From positions 1 through 64,000 of the forward strand of contig JAYQON010000002.1 of the NCBI GenBank assembly GCA_038144835.1: a stretch of DNA of 64,000 nucleotides. The letters are read 5' to 3'. Under the pieces are notes generated by a model. That model was not told the origin of the DNA. It was given only the letters and a program-made list of their open reading frames with translations, and searched no databases. Shown here in pieces: positions 59,390 to 64,000 of the stretch (positions are counted from its first letter, which is position 1; every line of letters begins with the position of its first letter). The stretch comes from JALHOQ01 sp038144835 (lineage in GTDB: Bacteria; Bdellovibrionota; Bdellovibrionia; Bdellovibrionales; UBA1609). The translations under genes were made by a program, and so were the position numbers.

Positions 59390-60061
59390 ATGTCGTTTCG
59401 TTTCGGCGCTGCATTTTTCTTAGCATTTGCCTATCTGGGTTACTTTGCTTCTATGAACGCATGGAACGGAAATATCTACGTTTATGTGGGAGAAACTCGC
59501 GCTCCTGCGGCAACACGCTCGATTAAAGATTACTCAATGTTAAGTCGCAAGGCTCTCAGTGAACGCTTTCATAAGCAGCTTGTTGCGGACGCTGCTCTTT
59601 TTCGAGATCAAGGTTATTTGGGAGTACAATTAGGGCATCCCATCATTCCTAAGGCAGAAGGTGGTTGGGATTTCGCGTGCAACACACCCGCGAGACAAGG
59701 GCTTTTTAATCGGATCCGCCTCACCTTCATGGGGACAGGTGTCGCTGAAAGCGGTCAACCGCCCAAGATGACGGTAGAAGGGTCTTGCCGTTCTGGAGGC
59801 AGTCTTGATCAATTGGCCACTTTTTGGGTTCCAATAAGTGAAATTTTACGTTCCCAAGCTCGTGAGCAAGATGTGTATTCTGAAGATCTAATTATTCGTT
59901 TGCGCGATATTCCTGATGAATGGCCTGAGAGTTGGGCTTTAAAAGAGATAAAACTCTTTAAGCAAAATGATGAAGAAGATTATATCGAGGTCGGCGCCTC
60001 GCTACTAATGGAGGCGCGTGCTAAAATGCTCGTGTTTGAATGGAAAAACAAATCGCTTTAA
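59390..60061 (+). CDS. membrane-anchored hypothetical protein
   Basis: One N-terminal membrane segment (about residues 5-22, FGAAFFLAFAYLGYFASM) and a soluble 200-residue part with two Cys (FACNTPAR, GSCRSGG). No family was recognised. It stands alone 108 bases after gshA and shares four bases with the end of the convergent pepA. A periplasmic role is likely. Confidence 0.6.
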   Translation: MSFRFGAAFFLAFAYLGYFASMNAWNGNIYVYVGETRAPAATRSIKDYSMLSRKALSERFHKQLVADAALFRDQGYLGVQLGHPIIPKAEGGWDFACNTPARQGLFNRIRLTFMGTGVAESGQPPKMTVEGSCRSGGSLDQLATFWVPISEILRSQAREQDVYSEDLIIRLRDIPDEWPESWALKEIKLFKQNDEEDYIEVGASLLMEARAKMLVFEWKNKSL

Positions 60062-61572
60062 AAGTTTTCAGCGAGTTCAACAAAGGTGCGAACTATGATT
60101 CCGGACGCACCCTTCTTGGGGTGATACGGGAACCGAGAATTGATGTTCCACGCTGTCCCAGCGATATCAAAGTGTGCCCAAGGTATGCCGTCTCCCACCA
60201 TCTCTTCAAGAAAAGCTGCGGCGGTTGAACTTCCGGCTAGGCGTCCGCCAGAGATGTTGCAAAGGTCCGCATGGGTGCCCTTCATGTCTTCGACGTGGAA
60301 GTCAGTAAGGGGCATAGGCCACACAAGTTCTCCGCTGCGCTCCGCAGCATCTTGAATTTTGCGCATGAGTTTTGTATCGCGAGTGAACACTCCTGTATGC
60401 GTGTTACCCAAAGCTATGAGAATAGCACCAGTTAGGGTTGCTGCTTCAAAAATTGCGGCCGGTTTTTGTTCGCTGGCGTAGGCCAAGGCATCGCCAAGAA
60501 TTAATCGACCTTCCGCATCCGTATTAAAGACTTCAACCGACTTTCCATTTCTTGCGAAATAAACATCCCCTGGTTTTAGGGCGGATGGTCCGGGCATATT
60601 TTCAGTTGATGGAACATAGGCGACTACGTTGACCTTAGCTTTTAGTTTGGCAAGAGCCAACATGGTCCCGATGACGGCGGCTCCACCGCACATATCGTAC
60701 TTCATTTCTTCCATCGAAGCGCCAGGTTTTAGGCTTATCCCTCCAGAGTCGAAAGTTAGGCCTTTACCCACAAATGCGATCGGCTTTTGGCTTTTGCCAG
60801 CGCCATTATATTCCATGACAATCATGCGTGGCTCTTCCAGCGAGCCTTGGGCCACGGCCAGTAACCCGCCGAAGCGCTCCTTTTTGATGCGTGCACGATC
60901 CCAAACGGTAACTTTGAGCCCCGTCCCTTTGGCCGCTTTAACTGTCTCGTCTGCGAGTATCGAGGGTGTGATGTAGTTGCCCGGGTGATCGCCCAACCAG
61001 CGCGTGAAATTTTGGCACTCGGATAGAATCTCGGCTCGCTGAAGCGCCTTGACCTGAGCGGCGGAGGGAGCATTGGTCATTAAAAGGCATATTTCTTTTA
61101 ACTGCGGCTTGTCTTCTTTCTTGCCATTCTTTTTTCCGGCAGTTTTCAGTTCATCAAAATCGTAGTCGCAGAGTCCAAAGCCTTCAGCTAATGCCTGCAA
61201 GGCAGTGTTGGACTCACGGAAGAATTTTAAGAACGAGTCACCAAAAACCGCTGCACTCACGACTTTTTGAGCCTTGAGCGCGCCGTAAACGACAGCGGCG
61301 GCAACACGCAGAGATTCTCCGTCGATGTGATCCGTATCACCCAACCCAACGAGCAAGACGTTGGTGTAGCCATCCACATCGCAGCGGCGGAAAAAACAGG
61401 TTTCTTTTTTGTCACCAGTAAAACCAGAATCGGTCTGGGCGTAGGCGATCAGCTTTTGCAAGTTAGGGGAAAGTTTAGCGACGGAAGGTTTGTTTTCTTT
61501 TTTATTTTTAGCAGCAAATACGACCAAGGTGGAGGCATCAACGGACAAGCCCTTTTTCACTATGACTTTCAT
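60058..61572 (-). CDS. pepA: cytosol (leucyl) aminopeptidase, M17
   Basis: Two-metal aminopeptidase removing N-terminal residues. The C-terminal catalytic domain has FVGKGLTFDSGGISLKPG (metal ligands Lys, Asp), MCGGAAVIGTM and NTDAEGRLILGDALAY (Asp, Glu, Arg). The first 180 residues form the regulatory macrodomain. 504 residues, normal. No terminator hairpin separates it from the convergent 59390-60061 gene, with which it overlaps 4 bases. Confidence 0.95.
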   Translation of the reverse strand: MKVIVKKGLSVDASTLVVFAAKNKKENKPSVAKLSPNLQKLIAYAQTDSGFTGDKKETCFFRRCDVDGYTNVLLVGLGDTDHIDGESLRVAAAVVYGALKAQKVVSAAVFGDSFLKFFRESNTALQALAEGFGLCDYDFDELKTAGKKNGKKEDKPQLKEICLLMTNAPSAAQVKALQRAEILSECQNFTRWLGDHPGNYITPSILADETVKAAKGTGLKVTVWDRARIKKERFGGLLAVAQGSLEEPRMIVMEYNGAGKSQKPIAFVGKGLTFDSGGISLKPGASMEEMKYDMCGGAAVIGTMLALAKLKAKVNVVAYVPSTENMPGPSALKPGDVYFARNGKSVEVFNTDAEGRLILGDALAYASEQKPAAIFEAATLTGAILIALGNTHTGVFTRDTKLMRKIQDAAERSGELVWPMPLTDFHVEDMKGTHADLCNISGGRLAGSSTAAAFLEEMVGDGIPWAHFDIAGTAWNINSRFPYHPKKGASGIIVRTFVELAENF

Positions 61573-61841
61573 TTTTTATTTCCCTTGCGTTTTCTAATTG
61601 TTTTTACGTATTGATTTCTTTTGTGCGTGATTCTTGATCAAATTGAACCCTATTTACGCGCAGCAAAATCAACACGTGGCCGGACTCGACTTGAGGCTGG
61701 TTCTAGCACAGCGTATAAGGCGAATAAAGGCTTTTCCCAAAACTCCAGTTTAAAGGAATTTCTCCCGAGAAGTTCTTGTCAGAACTGAAGAAAACTCCAT
61801 ATTTGGAGATAGGCTTTAACCGCGGGAGTGCAACGGTGAAT

Positions 61842-62453
61842 ATGAATCTTGTCCCAATAGTTGTCGAGCAAACGGCTCGAGGCGAACGTAGTTACGACAT
61901 TTATTCTCGCTTGCTCAAAGAGCGCATTATTCTTTTGGGAACCCCTGTCACCGACGATGTTGCCAACGTGATCATTGCGCAAATGTTTTTCCTCGAGATG
62001 GAGAATCCAGATCGAGACATTCATCTTTATATAAACTCACCCGGAGGCAGTGTTTCAGCGGGGCTGGCAATTTATGATATCATGCAATTTGTACGCTGCG
62101 ATGTAAGTACGTATTGCATCGGTATGGCTGCCAGTATGGGCTCTTTGCTTTTGACTGCGGGAGCTAAAGGCAAACGCTACATACTTCCGCACTCAAAAAC
62201 AATGATTCACCAACCTCTGATTGCGGGAGGAGGTCTCTCGGGTCAAGTTAGCGATATTGAAATTCATGCGCGTGAGATGATTAATACTAAGCGTAAATTG
62301 ACCGAGATTTACGTCAAACATACCGGACATGATTTTGATTTTCTGACCCAAGCTATGGATCGCGACAGATACATGAGTGCTGACGAATCGAAGGAATTCG
62401 GATTGGTTGATCACGTGGTTGAAAAGCGCAAATCCAACAAGGAAAACACATGA
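61842..62453 (+). CDS. clpP: ATP-dependent Clp protease proteolytic subunit
   Basis: Forms the ClpP tetradecamer that degrades substrates unfolded by ClpX. The triad is present: Ser in GMAASMGSLLL (residue 98), His in MIHQPL (123) and Asp in the DRDRYMSADESKEFGLVD block. The frame is open upstream to a TTG at 61776; I choose the ATG at 61842 because it starts MNLVPIVVEQTARGER, as in typical ClpP, giving 203 residues. The 200-base leader after pepA's start (61573-61775) shows no gene. It overlaps clpX by 4 bases. Confidence 0.93.
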   Translation: MNLVPIVVEQTARGERSYDIYSRLLKERIILLGTPVTDDVANVIIAQMFFLEMENPDRDIHLYINSPGGSVSAGLAIYDIMQFVRCDVSTYCIGMAASMGSLLLTAGAKGKRYILPHSKTMIHQPLIAGGGLSGQVSDIEIHAREMINTKRKLTEIYVKHTGHDFDFLTQAMDRDRYMSADESKEFGLVDHVVEKRKSNKENT

Positions 62454-63760
62454 GTAAAGAAAAGAATGGAAGCTACGGAACTCTTTGCTGCAGCTTTTGT
62501 GGCAAAAGCCAAAAAGAAGTTAAAAAGCTGATTGCAGGTCCGGGCGTTTATATTTGCGATGAGTGTATTGAGCTTTGCAATGACATTATTGCCGAGGAGC
62601 GCGAGAGAGAAGAAAGCACAAAGGTACAGCTCTCCGTTCCAAAGCCTGTTGATATCAAGGCCTTTTTGGACGACTACGTGATTGGCCAAGAAAAGGCCAA
62701 AAAGACCCTCTCAGTCGCTGTGCACAATCATTACAAGCGCATTAATTTTATGAAGGGTGGTCGCTCTAAGAAAGAGGATGTTGAGATTTCAAAAAGCAAC
62801 ATTTTGCTGATCGGGCCTACGGGTTCGGGCAAAACTCTTTTGGCGCAAACCATTGCCAAAATACTGAACGTGCCTTTCGCGATGGCCGACGCCACGGCTT
62901 TGACGGAAGCAGGGTATGTGGGTGAAGATGTCGAAAACGTCGTACTCAATCTTTTGCAGGCCGCCGACTATGATGTTGAGAAGTGTCAAAAAGGCGTCAT
63001 ATACATTGACGAAATAGACAAGATCTCGCGCAAATCAGAGAACCCATCGATCACTCGTGATGTGAGTGGAGAAGGGGTGCAGCAGGCCCTGCTTAAAATT
63101 CTTGAAGGCACAATCGCCAATTTGCCACCTAAAGGCGGGCGCAAGCACCCGCAACAAGAATTTATCCAGATCGATACCACCAATATTCTGTTCATTGTGG
63201 GTGGGGCTTTCGTCGGGCTTGATAAAGTTATCGACGCCCGGATTTCCAGCCGATCAATGGGCATTGCGGCAGATATTAAAACTAAAGAAGACAAACTTTC
63301 GGGCAAAGAAAACGTACTTCAACGTGTGGAACCCGACGATTTGGTTCGTTTTGGCTTGATTCCAGAGTTCATAGGCCGTCTGCCCTCGGTCGCGGTCCTG
63401 GATCCGTTGGATGAGGCCGCTTTGATTGATATTTTAGTGAAACCCAAAAACGCCCTCACCAAGCAGTACACAAAGCTTTTCTCCTACGAAAATGTCGACC
63501 TCAAGTTTGAGGATAACGCCTTGCGGGCCATTGCTCAGGAGGCCATCAAACGAAATACGGGCGCCCGTGGTCTGCGTGGTGTGATTGAGAGTGCAATGCT
63601 GGACATTATGTTTGAAATTCCATCCAAACCGAACGTGAAGGAATGCATAATCACCGAAGACGTGATCACCAAGCATGAAAAGCCACAGCTGATCCTTGGT
63701 CAGAAAGAAGCCAAGAGTAAAGAGAGTGGGGCTACCGGTGACTCGGCTGAGTCTGCCTAA
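62450..63760 (+). CDS. clpX: ATP-dependent Clp protease ATPase subunit ClpX
   Basis: AAA+ unfoldase. The N-terminal zinc-binding domain has Cys14, Cys17, Cys36 and Cys39 (CSFCGK and CDECIEL), Walker A GPTGSGKT (122-129), Walker B YIDEIDKI, and the pore loop region GYVGEDVENV. The IGF-loop region (LIPEFIGRLPS) for ClpP docking is present. 436 residues. It starts inside the clpP stop, the classic clpP-clpX order, and ends at a strong terminator. Confidence 0.97.
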   Translation: MSKEKNGSYGTLCCSFCGKSQKEVKKLIAGPGVYICDECIELCNDIIAEEREREESTKVQLSVPKPVDIKAFLDDYVIGQEKAKKTLSVAVHNHYKRINFMKGGRSKKEDVEISKSNILLIGPTGSGKTLLAQTIAKILNVPFAMADATALTEAGYVGEDVENVVLNLLQAADYDVEKCQKGVIYIDEIDKISRKSENPSITRDVSGEGVQQALLKILEGTIANLPPKGGRKHPQQEFIQIDTTNILFIVGGAFVGLDKVIDARISSRSMGIAADIKTKEDKLSGKENVLQRVEPDDLVRFGLIPEFIGRLPSVAVLDPLDEAALIDILVKPKNALTKQYTKLFSYENVDLKFEDNALRAIAQEAIKRNTGARGLRGVIESAMLDIMFEIPSKPNVKECIITEDVITKHEKPQLILGQKEAKSKESGATGDSAESA

Positions 63761-63790
63761 GACTTTCGTTAGATTTTGAATCTAAATGCG

Positions 63791-63830
63791 AACAGGCCAA
63801 CACTACCGTTGGCCTGTTGAATTTTATTTT
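63791..63830 (+). terminator. intrinsic terminator after clpX
   Basis: An 11-base stem AACAGGCCAAC/GTTGGCCTGTT with loop ACTACC (63791-63818) is followed by GAATTTTATTTT. It lies 30 bases after the clpX stop and fits a Rho-independent terminator. Confidence 0.9.
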
Positions 63831-63835
63831 CACGG

Positions 63836-64000
63836 TTATGTTAGGCCGTAATTGAAAATTTCACCCATAGATTTCAACGTAGCTGCGTTAAGAATCAATA
63901 AACCGGCTTTGACGGATAACTCTTTTGGCCTCAAAATAAAGTTTAAGATCTTGTGAAGTGGCTCAGCCGCGTTACAAGGCTTAAGAGGCAAATCTCTTAT
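63836..64000 (-). CDS. 3' end of a reverse-strand gene (partial, unknown product)
   Basis: The minus-strand frame is open from the window edge for 54 codons to a TAA (63836-63838). The peptide (LHKILNFILRPKELSVKAG, LLILNAATLKSMGEIF) looks coding, with a plausible amphipathic helix, and its stop falls next to the shared terminator. No family can be assigned from so little. Confidence 0.4.
   Translation of the reverse strand: MRDLPLKPCNAAEPLHKILNFILRPKELSVKAGLLILNAATLKSMGEIFNYGLT

Overview
The window is ordinary-looking chromosomal DNA of a Gram-negative, motile bacterium. It has a complete Tol motor set, FtsEX, RlpA, an outer-membrane beta-barrel protein and MotAB. Several traits point to Bdellovibrionota or a close relative: secreted proteins ending their signal peptide in a FQNC lipobox, many secreted proteins of unknown function, two tandem ArsA-type ATPases, a ferrooxidans-type glutamate-cysteine ligase, and a peptidase-S74 fibre-like protein. 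This placement is inference; there is no rRNA in the window to test it. Four tRNA genes, about 60 protein genes, two broken genes and two partial genes at the edges are described. No CRISPR array, rRNA, insertion sequence or complete prophage was seen.

Positions 1-10300 hold accessory and surface genes. They are: the 3' end of a repeat-containing S74 fibre gene; a 740-bp stretch with decayed coding remnants; an operon for an Ig-like/beta-barrel surface protein and a signal-peptidase-like protein lacking its catalytic lysine; tRNA-Asn, tRNA-Arg and tRNA-Ser; and, between two tRNA-Ser genes, a block with a Fic protein behind a palindromic operator, two tandem paralogous secreted proteins and one small secreted protein.

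Positions 10300-20700 form an unusual cluster: two SAM methyltransferases (one broken by an in-frame TGA), a GT-B glycosyltransferase, a JmjC/cupin-8 oxygenase, a TVP38 membrane protein, a B12-binding radical SAM enzyme, a haem-binding cytochrome P460 protein, a YdjC deacetylase and a large multi-spanning GT-C-like protein. The enzymes would fit synthesis or remodelling of a glycolipid or similar envelope product. I do not recognise the pathway, and it is my main candidate for something undescribed.

Positions 20700-32560 mix lipoproteins (one frameshifted), proline synthesis (proBA), a zinc-ribbon/TPR protein, a HEARH metallopeptidase-like protein, dusB, a monofunctional transglycosylase, an SDR epimerase, a cNMP-binding protein and motAB. 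Positions 32540-39010 (minus) are a Tol operon, degenerate GDPD-like gene - tolQ - tolR - tolA - tolB - glnE, meeting motB tail to tail. Positions 39190-44890 are a SUF Fe-S operon with an Rrf2 regulator at its head and an Nfu carrier at its end, but no sufE or sufU.

Positions 44900-53000 hold a secreted zinc-metallopeptidase-like lipoprotein and then a division/cell-wall run: a small conserved gene, ftsE, ftsX, an EnvC-like factor with a dead LytM domain, a CtpA protease and RlpA. Positions 53000-64000 hold trigger factor, divergent from a tightly overlapped operon (two ArsA-type ATPases, a TPR lipoprotein, an EI24/CysZ-like membrane protein, glutamate-cysteine ligase), then pepA, clpP and clpX, a strong terminator and a partial reverse-strand gene. 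Trigger factor, ClpP and ClpX lie in one 11-kb stretch but not in one operon.
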